From Clostridiales bacterium (lineage in GTDB: Bacteria > Bacillota > Clostridia > Tissierellales > Sedimentibacteraceae), in the NCBI GenBank assembly GCA_003497505.1, contig DNNV01000123.1, forward strand, positions 1 to 18,590: a stretch of 18,590 nucleotides of DNA, in the 5' to 3' direction. Position numbers and translations under genes: made by a program. The notes below the pieces were generated by a model that was not told the origin of the DNA, did not search any database, and was given only the letters and a program-made list of their open reading frames with translations. Every line of letters starts with the position of its first letter. Position 1 is the stretch's first letter. Shown piece after piece: positions 1 to 6,968 of this stretch.

Positions 1-2
1 AG

Positions 3-686
3 CTGCCGGTTGCAGGCAGAATCACAGCGCTTAAGGATATGGGCTTTGGCCTTGCCGCTATTGGTGAAATTCTGAAAATCTACAACAATCCACAGGTGCT
101 GGCTGAATTTCTGACGGTGAAGCAAGCGGAGATGCAAGCAGAAGCCGAAGAAATCAGACGCCGCTTACTGCTCCTCGATACAGCCGTAGAGAGGCTGAGA
201 AAGGACGAAACTGCTATGAATTATAGTGTATCATTAAAGACCTTGCCGGAGCGGTATGTAGCCAGTGTACGCAAGGTTATCCCCGCCTACGACCAAGAGG
301 GTACTCTTTGGAACATGATGATGACCGAAACGGCGCATCTTAAAATGCAGCCTGCCGACAACTGTTACAGTCTTGCCATTTTCCACGATGAGGGATACAA
401 GGAAAGCGATGTGGATGTGGAAGTCCAGATAAACGTGCAGGGGGCATACAAGAACACAGAGCACGTCGCGTTTAAAACTATGCCTGAGGTGGAGATTGCC
501 TCAGCCACTTACAAAGGCAGCTATGAGCAGCTTACCGCTGTGAACCATGCGGTAGCCAATTGGGTAAATGACAATGGCTATGAATTTAATGGCGCGATGT
601 TTTGCATTTATCATGTCAGTCCGGCACAAACGCAGAATCCCGATGAACTGGTGACCGAGGTTTGCTATCCAATCAAGAAAAAATGA
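3..686 (+). CDS. MerR-family regulator with GyrI-like effector-binding domain (5' end outside window)
   Basis: The reading frame is open from the left edge of the window (frame starting at base 3), so the gene is cut and its N-terminal helix-turn-helix lies upstream. The visible part begins in the second half of a MerR DNA-binding domain (RITALKDMGFGLAAIGEIL), followed by the MerR linker helix rich in Glu/Arg (about residues 40-68 of the visible part). Then comes a GyrI-like small-molecule-binding domain, with LPERYVASVRKVIPAYDQEG near its start and CYPIKKK at the C-terminus. MerR proteins with this C-terminal domain (BltR/BmrR-like) usually bind hydrophobic or cationic ligands and activate efflux or detoxification genes. 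No target gene is visible here; it is followed by a terminator and an unrelated gene. The ATG at 39 is internal and not the true start. Family assignment is firm, ligand unknown. Confidence 0.88.
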   Translation: MPVAGRITALKDMGFGLAAIGEILKIYNNPQVLAEFLTVKQAEMQAEAEEIRRRLLLLDTAVERLRKDETAMNYSVSLKTLPERYVASVRKVIPAYDQEGTLWNMMMTETAHLKMQPADNCYSLAIFHDEGYKESDVDVEVQINVQGAYKNTEHVAFKTMPEVEIASATYKGSYEQLTAVNHAVANWVNDNGYEFNGAMFCIYHVSPAQTQNPDELVTEVCYPIKKK

Positions 687-703
687 CAATCATTACAGCA
701 ACG

Positions 704-734
704 AACCGTCTGCAACCTCAGGCGGTTTGTTGTT
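704..734 (+). terminator. Rho-independent terminator after the MerR gene
   Basis: A 9-bp stem, AACCGTCTG (704-712) with CAGGCGGTT (719-727, one G-U pair), has a 6-base loop and is followed by the T-rich stretch TGTTGTT. It begins 17 bases after the TGA of the MerR gene. Confidence 0.75.
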
Positions 735-777
735 ATAATCGAAAATCGCATTTACAAAGCAGGGATAATTTTAAAAT

Positions 778-806
778 CTCACATTCTCTTTTGGAAGTCA
801 TATAAT
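778..806 (+). promoter_or_regulatory. Candidate sigma-A promoter for the 847-1443 gene
   Basis: A perfect -10 TATAAT lies at 801-806, with CTCACA (4 of 6 matches to TTGACA) at 778-783 and a 17-base spacer. It lies 40 bases upstream of the start codon and after the preceding terminator, so the downstream gene probably has its own transcript. Confidence 0.55.
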
Positions 807-846
807 GGATATAGTAATATTCAGTGAAAAAGGAGGATGAAAATAG

Positions 847-1443
847 ATGTATGGAAGATATAATCCAATTAGTCCGCAGTGCTTTTCCAACAGCATTAGC
901 CAGTCGGAACAGGCTTTGAGCAATCGGTTTCGATTATTGTGGGAACAACATGTCTATTGGACAAGGATGCTCATTATTAGCATAGTTTTTGGATTGCCTG
1001 ATGCGGAATTTGTTACAAATCATCTTCTTCGCAATCCCAAGGATTTTGCGGCGGTATTGCGGCTATTTTATGGAGATGACGTTGCTTCACATTTTGAAAA
1101 GTTATTCACGCAACATCTTACAATTGCCGCTGAGCTTGTTAAAGCTGCAAAAGCAGGCGATAGTGCTGCGGTTGCTGATGCTGAAAAGCGATGGTATGCA
1201 AATGCGGATCAGATTGCAGAATTTTTTGGAACGATTAATCCATATTGGTCGGTACAGGAGTGGAAGAAATTGCTGTACGACCATCTTGCAATGACGAAAA
1301 ACGAAGCTGTCAATATGCTGACTCAAGAATATGATGAAAGCATTAATGTCTTTGACAATATTGAGCAACAGGCATTGCTTATGGCAGATACAATGACACA
1401 GGGCATTGTCAGACAGTTTCCCAACATTTTGGGCAGAATCTGA
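847..1443 (+). CDS. Uncharacterised 198-residue soluble helical protein
   Basis: The start ATG at 847 is preceded by AAAGGAGG (830-837), a very strong ribosome binding site. The protein is predicted to be mostly alpha-helical, with no signal peptide or membrane segment. Distinct aromatic-rich blocks are visible: LWEQHVYWTRMLIIS near the start, LLRNPKDFAAVLRLFYG after it, then INPYWSVQEWKKLLYDHLAMT and a C-terminal helix ending in TQGIVRQFPNILG. I recall homologous proteins in Clostridia and Bacilli; some database entries carry the name acetylglutamate kinase, but no amino-acid-kinase glycine-rich motif is present, so that name should not be used. It is monocistronic, between its own promoter and a strong terminator. 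No function is proposed; the regular helical pairs suggest a ligand- or metal-binding helical bundle, but this is inference. Confidence 0.8.
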   Translation: MYGRYNPISPQCFSNSISQSEQALSNRFRLLWEQHVYWTRMLIISIVFGLPDAEFVTNHLLRNPKDFAAVLRLFYGDDVASHFEKLFTQHLTIAAELVKAAKAGDSAAVADAEKRWYANADQIAEFFGTINPYWSVQEWKKLLYDHLAMTKNEAVNMLTQEYDESINVFDNIEQQALLMADTMTQGIVRQFPNILGRI

Positions 1444-1511
1444 AAATACAAAGACAGCATAAATAGACGCACCAACATACCGTTGATGCCAATCAATTGT
1501 ACTGTAAGTGA

Positions 1512-1558
1512 AATAAATAACACCTGCATTTGAATTCGATATGCAGGTGTTATTTATT
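1512..1558. terminator. Bidirectional terminator between convergent genes
   Basis: A perfect 18-bp inverted repeat, 1512-1529 paired with 1541-1558, has an 11-base loop. Both outer arms are A/T rich (AATAAATAAC and its complement), so either strand yields a hairpin followed by a U-rich tail. It lies 68 bases after the stop of the plus-strand 847-1443 gene and just before the end of the minus-strand response regulator, and can serve both. Confidence 0.85.
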
Positions 1559-1563
1559 CTGTC

Positions 1564-2271
1564 TTATTCCCTGCCATTAGCAAGGGAGATTAGCCCTAAG
1601 TCTATGGCAGTAGTAATAGCTTGAGTGCGGTTATTAACATTAAGCTTTTTGAAGATGTTCCTCACATGATTTTTTACAGTGCTTTCACTAATAAATAATT
1701 GCTGTCCGATTTCTCTGTTGCTCTTTCCCAAGCCAAGATTGCGTAGGATTTCTTTTTCTCGTGGAGAAAGTTTTAAAATCTTACTCATCGATGAGTTTGG
1801 CTGGTTGTAGCGTTCGAGATTTTGCTCGGGGGCCGTAAGATTATTGAGCAAGGCTCTGCTGATAGGCTTGGAAAGGGGGATTTTTCCTGCAAGCAACTGA
1901 ACGAGAGCTTGTATAATCTCTTTTGAATGCATATTTTTATTGAGAAAACCCTGTGCACCGGCTCGCAAAGCTTCTGCTATAATCTCATCATCATCACTGA
2001 CAGTCAGTATAACAATTGTAAGAGCAGGATATCTTTTCAATAAGCGTAGGGTTGTTTCGATGCCGTTTAGCTCCTTCATATAAAGGTCCATAAGAATGAC
2101 ATCGGGCTTGGGAGACAGGTTCATCATAAGAACTTCCTCGCCGCTGGAGGCCTCCATAATATTGGTTATATTATAATCCTCTAAAATTCGTCTGAGCCCT
2201 TCCCTGAAAAGACTATGGTCATCTACTATCAAAAAGTTAAGTTTTGCCAATTGTTCTAATTCTTTATTCAT
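1564..2271 (-). CDS. NarL/LuxR-family response regulator
   Basis: Cytoplasmic DNA-binding partner of the histidine kinase encoded just upstream. Residues 11-128 form a receiver domain, with acidic pocket IVDDH (D17, D18), phospho-acceptor D62 in ILMDLYM, T90 and K112. Residues 166-228 form a LuxR/GerE helix-turn-helix with LSPREKEIL and ISESTVKNHVRNIFKKL. The length of 235 residues is normal for the class. The frame is open to 2310, but I choose the ATG at 2271: it has AAGGAG seven bases upstream, and this ribosome binding site overlaps the TAA of the kinase gene, so the two genes are tightly coupled (11 bases apart). The pair diverges from the cyanase operon, making that operon the obvious candidate target. 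Subfamily is LiaR/DegU-like; the true regulon is unknown. Confidence 0.92.
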   Translation of the reverse strand: MNKELEQLAKLNFLIVDDHSLFREGLRRILEDYNITNIMEASSGEEVLMMNLSPKPDVILMDLYMKELNGIETTLRLLKRYPALTIVILTVSDDDEIIAEALRAGAQGFLNKNMHSKEIIQALVQLLAGKIPLSKPISRALLNNLTAPEQNLERYNQPNSSMSKILKLSPREKEILRNLGLGKSNREIGQQLFISESTVKNHVRNIFKKLNVNNRTQAITTAIDLGLISLANGRE

Positions 2272-2282
2272 TATGATACTCC

Positions 2283-3788
2283 TTAGCGGCGAAGCGGCAG
2301 TTTCAGGCATGTAGTGGTTCCGTGTCCCTTTTGTGTTTGAATATCCAGCTGTCCGCCAAGTGCATTTGCCCTTTGGTTCATGATGCGTATGCCCTGATGA
2401 AGAATGGAGTTATGGCTTACCTCATCCTTATCAAAACCTTGGCCGTTGTCTGAGATTGTGATGGTCAGTTCTCCATTGACAAAGACAATATTGACATCAG
2501 CGTGGGTAGCCTTGGCATGACGTCGCACATTTGTAAGGGTTTCCTGAACAATTCTGAGTATATGAAGCTGATTCTCAAGCTTTATAACGGGCCATACCCC
2601 CTCGGTATTAAGAGAAACATGGACGCTGGAAAGCTTGTTAAATTCTTTAATATATAGTTTAATGCTGTCAATGAGCCGCCCCTCATGAGTAACATCTACA
2701 CGCAGGCCGATAATAGCCTCACGGACATTCTGGTAAGAGTTGTCCACTACTTCGCGAAGCTCGTCTAAAACCTGTGCGCAGTCCTCATAATTTCCATTGC
2801 TCAATCTGACATTTGCCGAATCAAGTCCCAAACCTATATAACTGAGGGTTTGTGCAAGTCCGTCATGCATTTCCATAGCTATGCGGTCACGTTCCTGAAG
2901 GACGGCACTTCTCATAGCTTCACTATAAAGAAGCGCATTGTTTATTCCTATACCCAGCTGAATGCTGATACTATCAAACAATGATTTGTTCAGCAGCATT
3001 TCATCGATATTGTGCCAGACCAGTATGCAAAGGCCGCTGGGTATGCCTTGATTATCATAAGAATGGAAGGCCAGAAAATACCCGCTGTCAATAATCCTGT
3101 GAAGGAAGTTAAATTCTGATTTTTCTGAGTTGTGACCCCAATAAAGCTTTTGCGGCAAGTGGACGTTAAGCTGTTCGGGTATATCTGCGGACTCCGGATT
3201 AAGTCCGATTTGGGAGAAAAGGGAGAAATTCTCTTTATTTGTCTTAACGTAAAGAAGCCCTAATTGAACCTCAAGCGCTTGTGACAGCCGCCTTAAAAAG
3301 GTATCACAGAAGCTTTGCAGAGTAAAAGATTGGCTGATAGAGGTAGCGGCAGCGTTAAGTATAAAAAGATGTGCGTTTTTTTCTTCCAGACCCCGCTTAA
3401 GATCAACTTCATTTGTGATGTCCGAATATACCTCCACCCGACCCAAAAGCTCTCCGGCGTCACCATAAACCGGTCCGCTGAAGCGTTTGAGTATACGCCT
3501 CCTAGGCATGACGACCTCGACTTCATCATTTGAAACAACCTCGGGATGGTCATATAGCCAAAACAATCTCTTTTCAAACTCATCAGGATAGCGCACTCTC
3601 CATTTGATTTGCTCTGTTATTGCTCTTCGCTTATCCTGATAAAGAATTGTAGATGCGGGCAATCCAAAAAAGCTTTCAAACTGCTTATTGCACATTACTA
3701 CCTTAAGCTCGCGGTTTATCATTAGGATAGCATCATCAACTGAATTAAGTACCGACTTCAGTCGCTGTTCTAAAGCTACAAACATCAT
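2283..3788 (-). CDS. Soluble NarL-type sensor histidine kinase with PAS and GAF-like domains
   Basis: Autophosphorylating kinase for the downstream response regulator. With the start at 3788 the protein has 501 residues and no membrane segment, so it should sense a cytoplasmic signal. Order: PAS domain (about 5-125, with VLNSVDDAILMINRE and EVYSDITNEVDLKRGL at its end), GAF-like region (about 135-290), HisKA_3 dimerisation domain with RIAMEMHDGLAQ (phospho-acceptor H308), and HATPase_c with N-box residue N420, DNGQGFD (447-453) and a G2-type HQGIRIMNQRANALGG. The start is ATGATG at 3788/3785: AGGGAGG lies 5 bases upstream, whereas the longer frame to 3842 lacks a comparable site. A small TTG-started frame ends in an ATGA overlap with this start. 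The signal is unknown; nitrogen or anion status is an inference from the divergent cyanase operon. Confidence 0.92.
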   Translation of the reverse strand: MMFVALEQRLKSVLNSVDDAILMINRELKVVMCNKQFESFFGLPASTILYQDKRRAITEQIKWRVRYPDEFEKRLFWLYDHPEVVSNDEVEVVMPRRRILKRFSGPVYGDAGELLGRVEVYSDITNEVDLKRGLEEKNAHLFILNAAATSISQSFTLQSFCDTFLRRLSQALEVQLGLLYVKTNKENFSLFSQIGLNPESADIPEQLNVHLPQKLYWGHNSEKSEFNFLHRIIDSGYFLAFHSYDNQGIPSGLCILVWHNIDEMLLNKSLFDSISIQLGIGINNALLYSEAMRSAVLQERDRIAMEMHDGLAQTLSYIGLGLDSANVRLSNGNYEDCAQVLDELREVVDNSYQNVREAIIGLRVDVTHEGRLIDSIKLYIKEFNKLSSVHVSLNTEGVWPVIKLENQLHILRIVQETLTNVRRHAKATHADVNIVFVNGELTITISDNGQGFDKDEVSHNSILHQGIRIMNQRANALGGQLDIQTQKGHGTTTCLKLPLRR

Positions 3789-3925
3789 GAACACCTCCCT
3801 TGTGCGCTTAGGGATAGATTGCTTCCATGCAGGAAGCTGCAAGAAACAGCTTGAACTGCATCAAAAAAATCTTGTACAGAGAGGCCTGCTTGTATTGCCG
3901 ATTTCCTTTCAAGATTTAATTTCAA
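3785..3925 (-). CDS. Possible small leader ORF coupled to the histidine kinase (46 residues)
   Basis: On the minus strand a TTG at 3925-3923 is preceded by AAAGGAG (3941-3935) at a 9-base spacing. The frame continues for 46 codons and stops at TGA 3787-3785, overlapping the kinase ATG (ATGA arrangement). The peptide would start MKLNLERKSAIQAG, contain VQDFFDAVQAV and end in a Ser/Leu-rich tail with two Cys. No family is recognised. The good ribosome binding site and exact coupling argue for translation; the short length, TTG start and unremarkable composition argue for caution. It may act as a translational leader for the kinase rather than as a protein. Confidence 0.4.
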   Translation of the reverse strand: MKLNLERKSAIQAGLSVQDFFDAVQAVSCSFLHGSNLSLSAQGRCS

Positions 3926-4186
3926 TGATTGAATCTCCTTTCGTTCCAAAGTCAATTGCCTATAAGTTTACCATACTATATCGCTTCTGTCACTGCTTTT
4001 CAATAGTCCGAAAGTACTATACTTTTAACTATTTTTACATTAAGTAGCACTCTATTTTAACTATTAGCCAATAAAAAATTAGTACTTAGAATGTTACTTT
4101 CAGTGAATATGCGCTAGTCCTTATTTATGCTAAGGTATAACAAATGGTTGTTAACCAAAATTTTAGAACAAGAGAGGATGGTCATT
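3789..4186. promoter_or_regulatory. Divergent regulatory region between the two-component system and cyanase
   Basis: About 400 bases separate the kinase start (minus) and the cyanase start (plus). Besides the possible leader ORF (3785-3925) it holds: a 15-base interrupted palindrome AAAGTA-CTA-TACTTT at 4011-4025; a palindrome CCTTA-N7-TAAGG at 4119-4135; and a TATAAC -10 box at 4136-4141 for the cyanase operon. The hexamer at 4113-4118 (GCTAGT) is a poor -35, so this promoter probably needs an activator. On the minus strand GTGACA-N17-TAAACT (about 3966-3994) could drive the two-component genes. The palindromes are seen in the sequence; their role as response-regulator sites is inference. 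Confidence 0.5.
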
Positions 4187-4675
4187 ATGTCAGCAACACC
4201 AATTAATAACAAAGAGTATTTATGGAGTTATCGTGAGAATGAACTGGAAGTAATTAAGGCCGCAAAAGCTAAGAAGGGTCTTACTTATGATCAGATTGCA
4301 GAGGCTTTAGAAGTTAGTCCTGTTTGGATAGCGAGCGCTTTCATGGGACAACAGTTCGTGCCGCCTGTGTATGCAGAGAAGCTTGCTAAGCTGTTGGATC
4401 TGTCTAATGATGAAGTTGCTACACTTTCCACACATCCGTACAAGGGAAATGTAGACCCAGTTCTTTATCGTTTGCACGAAATGTTTGATACATATGGACC
4501 GACAATAAAGGAACTCATTCATGAGAAATTCCCAAGCATGGGTAACGGAATCATGAGTGCTATCGATTTTGCTGTAAGTGTTGAAAAGGTTGAAGACCCA
4601 ACAAGTGATAGAGTTATTATTACTTTTGATGGCAAGTTCTTACCATACAGCCATAAAGGAAAATATCCCTGGTAA
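4187..4675 (+). CDS. cynS: Cyanate hydratase (cyanase)
   Basis: Cyanase converts cyanate plus bicarbonate to carbamate and CO2; carbamate then gives ammonia and a second CO2. The protein has 162 residues, close to the 156 of the E. coli enzyme. An N-terminal helix-turn-helix-like bundle (about 15-80, with KKGLTYDQIAEAL and MGQQFVPP) precedes the C-terminal catalytic cyanase domain (YRLHEMFDTYGPTIKELIHEKF, then NGIMSAIDF, ending FDGKFLPY). The catalytic triad known from E. coli (R96, E99, S122) is present as R95, E98 and S124. The enzyme is a cytoplasmic homodecamer in known members. I choose ATG 4187, with AGAGAGGA 8 bases upstream, over ATG 4127. It leads an apparent operon with two membrane proteins, and no carbonic anhydrase or CynR-type LysR regulator is present, unlike E. 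coli. Supplies ammonia and detoxifies cyanate. Confidence 0.96.
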   Translation: MSATPINNKEYLWSYRENELEVIKAAKAKKGLTYDQIAEALEVSPVWIASAFMGQQFVPPVYAEKLAKLLDLSNDEVATLSTHPYKGNVDPVLYRLHEMFDTYGPTIKELIHEKFPSMGNGIMSAIDFAVSVEKVEDPTSDRVIITFDGKFLPYSHKGKYPW

Positions 4676-4695
4676 AATTAAATTATCAGAATGTC

Positions 4696-4723
4696 GAAAA
4701 TATCGGTGAAAGCCGGTATTTTC
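4696..4723 (+). promoter_or_regulatory. Intercistronic hairpin between cyanase and the HPP gene
   Basis: An 11-bp stem, GAAAATATCGG (4696-4706) with CCGGTATTTTC (4713-4723, one G-U pair), has a 6-base loop TGAAAG. No clean U-run follows (AATCTTTAAC), so it is more likely an mRNA-stabilising or attenuating element than a full terminator. It could keep cyanase expression above that of the membrane proteins. Confidence 0.55.
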
Positions 4724-4758
4724 AATCTTTAACAGGAAAATGAGAGGAGGATTCATTT

Positions 4759-5307
4759 ATGAGTGAATCTGTGAATGCTGAAAAAAGGACACCTACTTAT
4801 TTTGAAAAATGGAAGGGTCAAACATTTAAAGCAAAGCTTCCTAAAGTTGGATTTGACCAGGTCGTGTGGTCATTTATTGGCGGATTTTGCGCTCTGTTTA
4901 TAGTGGCATATCTGGCACAGGAAGTTAAGCTTCTCAGTCTTTTCGCACCGTTCGGAGCATCGTCCGTTCTGTTATTCGGAGCGCCTGCAGCTCCATTTTC
5001 GCAACCACGTAACGTTTTTGGCGGTCATATGATTGCCGCATTAGTAGGTGTTATTGTTAATAATCTTCTGGGTACATCGTACTTCGCTATAGCGGTGGGT
5101 GTTGCTCTTGCCATTTCACTGATGGTTAAGTTAAACGCTATTCATCCACCCGCAGGCGCCACTGCCTTCATTGGTGTGACTGCTTCCAAAGGAAGCTTCC
5201 TATGGATTCTGAATCCGGTTGCACTCGGTACTGTTATATTGATATTTGTGGCACTTGTTGTCAATAACCTTGATAAAAAGAGAAGTTACCCATCTTACTG
5301 GATATAA
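4759..5307 (+). CDS. HPP-family integral membrane protein (putative anion channel/transporter)
   Basis: The 182-residue protein carries the family signature NAIHPPAGATA (HPP at 129-131) and the conserved block FAPFGASSVLLFGAPAAPFSQPRN (about 62-85). About four hydrophobic segments are visible (near 36-52, 60-78, 90-122 and 148-170) after a soluble N-terminus of about 30 residues. The start has GAGAGGAGG 8 bases upstream. HPP proteins are poorly studied; plant chloroplast and cyanobacterial members have been linked to nitrite transport. Here it sits between cyanase and a SulP transporter, in the same orientation and 83 bases after cyanase, so a role in movement of a small anion such as cyanate, nitrite or bicarbonate is a reasonable inference. 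The family call is firm, the substrate is not. Confidence 0.88.
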   Translation: MSESVNAEKRTPTYFEKWKGQTFKAKLPKVGFDQVVWSFIGGFCALFIVAYLAQEVKLLSLFAPFGASSVLLFGAPAAPFSQPRNVFGGHMIAALVGVIVNNLLGTSYFAIAVGVALAISLMVKLNAIHPPAGATAFIGVTASKGSFLWILNPVALGTVILIFVALVVNNLDKKRSYPSYWI

Positions 5308-5339
5308 GTTGAGTTCATCGTGACATAGAGGTAAATATC

Positions 5340-6902
5340 ATGAAAATTAAGCCGGCATTGTTTAATTGGAAAAAAACATTTAATAAAGCAACATTACTTA
5401 CAGATATAACTGCAGGAATAAGCGTAGGAATCATTGCCATACCGCTTTCCATAGCACTTGCTATTGCTTCCGGCTCCACGCCTGAGGCAGGTCTCTGGAC
5501 TTCTGCCCTTGCCGGCTTTGTTGCAGCCTTTTTTTCAGGCTGTCCGCAGCAAATCAGCGGACCCTCTGCCACATTGGTGGTAATTTCATATAGCACCATT
5601 TCATTATACGGCTTTGGGGGTCTTTTGACTGCCACTTTCTTGGCAGGCATATTCCTTATTATTCTTGGCGTTCTTAATTTAGGCAAAACAATAAGGTATA
5701 TGCCCTATCCCATTATTGTAGGATTTACTTCGGGCGTAGCCTTTGTATTGGCAGTAGGTCAGTTAGGGGATTATCTGGGTTTGACTTTGCATAATCCACC
5801 GGTGCAATCCATAGAAAGAATTGTTGCATACATTCAGGCAATGCAAAGCCTGAATATTTATGCCTTTGTAATCGGAACTTTGTCGATCATTGTCATAGTT
5901 GTATGGAACAAGTGGAACAAGAAAATACCCGGATATTTAATTGCTCTATTATTTGCCACTATACTGGCACATGTGACGACATGGCCGGTAGAAACCATCG
6001 GCACAAGATTTGGCAATGTTTCTGCTTCACTGCCTCCGATTATTTTACCTGCGCTGGAGTTTGACAAAATTAGATTTTTGTTACTTCCCGCATTTACCAT
6101 TGCTTTTATTTCGGCTCTTGAAACATTGCTTTCAGCGGTGGTGGCAGATGGAGCAACGGGGGAGAGTCATGACCCCGGAATGGAGCTTATAGCCCAAGGC
6201 GGTGGGAACCTGGTAAGCTCCCTCATAGGAGGACTTCCGATAACAGGAGTTATTGCCAGAACGGCAGCAAATGTAAGAAGCGGAGCAAGAACCCCTATTT
6301 CCGGATTAGTTCATTCTACGGTTGTTATACTTTGTAACTTGGTCTTAATGCCATTTTTGAGCATGGTTCCTATGACTGCGCTGTCCGCCGTACTTTTTAT
6401 AGTTTGCTTTAACATGGTGGAGTGGAAAAGCATAAAAAAAATGATAAGGGCTCCAAAGACAGATGTATTGATCATGGTTACAACTTTCGTCCTTACGGTT
6501 ATTCTTGATCTTTCGACAGCAATAATATCCAGCGTACTTTTGGCCTCATTGCTTTTTACCGCCCGCATGATTAGGTTAAGCAGCCTTCAGGACATGGGAG
6601 AGCATGAGTTTGTAAAAAAAGAAGAGACTGCTGCTATTGCATACGAAATTGATGGTCCCTTATTCTTTGGATTTGCTCATAATATAAAGGCTCTGGAAAA
6701 GAAATTGAACGCCCAGTCAGAATTGGTTATACTTGACTTCGATAAAGTAATACTGATTGATGCCACAGGCCTAAACGCCTTGGATAAATTGATACAGACG
6801 GGGGAGGGGATGAAAATTAACTTCTCTTTTGTAAGGGTCAAACCCCATATAAGAAGTATTATGGATAGGGCGGGAATATGCGATAATATTTGTAAGGATT
6901 AA
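5340..6902 (+). CDS. SulP/SLC26-family anion transporter with C-terminal STAS domain
   Basis: A 520-residue membrane protein with the SulP core (about 20-410, roughly 10-14 hydrophobic segments). The family-typical IPLSIALAIASG (34-45) is followed by SGPSATLVV (73-81) and ALETLLSAVVADGATG (259-274). A cytoplasmic STAS domain (about 430-518) follows, with LDFDKVILIDATGLNAL. SulP proteins carry sulfate, bicarbonate (BicA in cyanobacteria), dicarboxylates or other anions. No sulfate-assimilation gene is near. Its position in a cyanase operon suggests bicarbonate, the second substrate of cyanase, or cyanate itself; this is inference. The start ATG 5340 has a weak AGAGGT 8 bases upstream and lies 32 bases after the HPP stop, so it is probably cotranscribed and weakly translated. 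Confidence 0.9.
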   Translation: MKIKPALFNWKKTFNKATLLTDITAGISVGIIAIPLSIALAIASGSTPEAGLWTSALAGFVAAFFSGCPQQISGPSATLVVISYSTISLYGFGGLLTATFLAGIFLIILGVLNLGKTIRYMPYPIIVGFTSGVAFVLAVGQLGDYLGLTLHNPPVQSIERIVAYIQAMQSLNIYAFVIGTLSIIVIVVWNKWNKKIPGYLIALLFATILAHVTTWPVETIGTRFGNVSASLPPIILPALEFDKIRFLLLPAFTIAFISALETLLSAVVADGATGESHDPGMELIAQGGGNLVSSLIGGLPITGVIARTAANVRSGARTPISGLVHSTVVILCNLVLMPFLSMVPMTALSAVLFIVCFNMVEWKSIKKMIRAPKTDVLIMVTTFVLTVILDLSTAIISSVLLASLLFTARMIRLSSLQDMGEHEFVKKEETAAIAYEIDGPLFFGFAHNIKALEKKLNAQSELVILDFDKVILIDATGLNALDKLIQTGEGMKINFSFVRVKPHIRSIMDRAGICDNICKD

Positions 6903-6914
6903 AAAGAAATTTTT

Positions 6915-6948
6915 GGAGCTTCCATTTTCACAATGGAAGCTCCTTTTT
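6915..6948 (+). terminator. Rho-independent terminator of the cyanase operon
   Basis: A perfect 12-bp stem, GGAGCTTCCATT (6915-6926) with AATGGAAGCTCC (6932-6943), has a 5-base loop and is followed by TTTTT. It starts 12 bases after the SulP stop and ends the plus-strand operon. The convergent minus-strand NifX-like gene ends at 6969, but on the minus strand the hairpin lacks an immediate U-run. Confidence 0.92.
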
Positions 6949-6968
6949 AGGTACAATTCATTTACTTA

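Noticed and set aside
847..1443. Acetylglutamate kinase
   Set aside because: No glycine-rich phosphate-binding or other amino-acid-kinase motif is present, and the protein is all-helical in appearance.
3789..4186. T-box or other known riboswitch in the long divergent gap
   Set aside because: No T-box sequence, conserved aptamer core or leader terminator was recognised on either strand.
5340..6902. Calling the SulP protein a sulfate permease
   Set aside because: SulP substrates vary widely and no sulfur-assimilation gene is present; the cyanase context points rather to bicarbonate or cyanate, but the substrate cannot be read from sequence.
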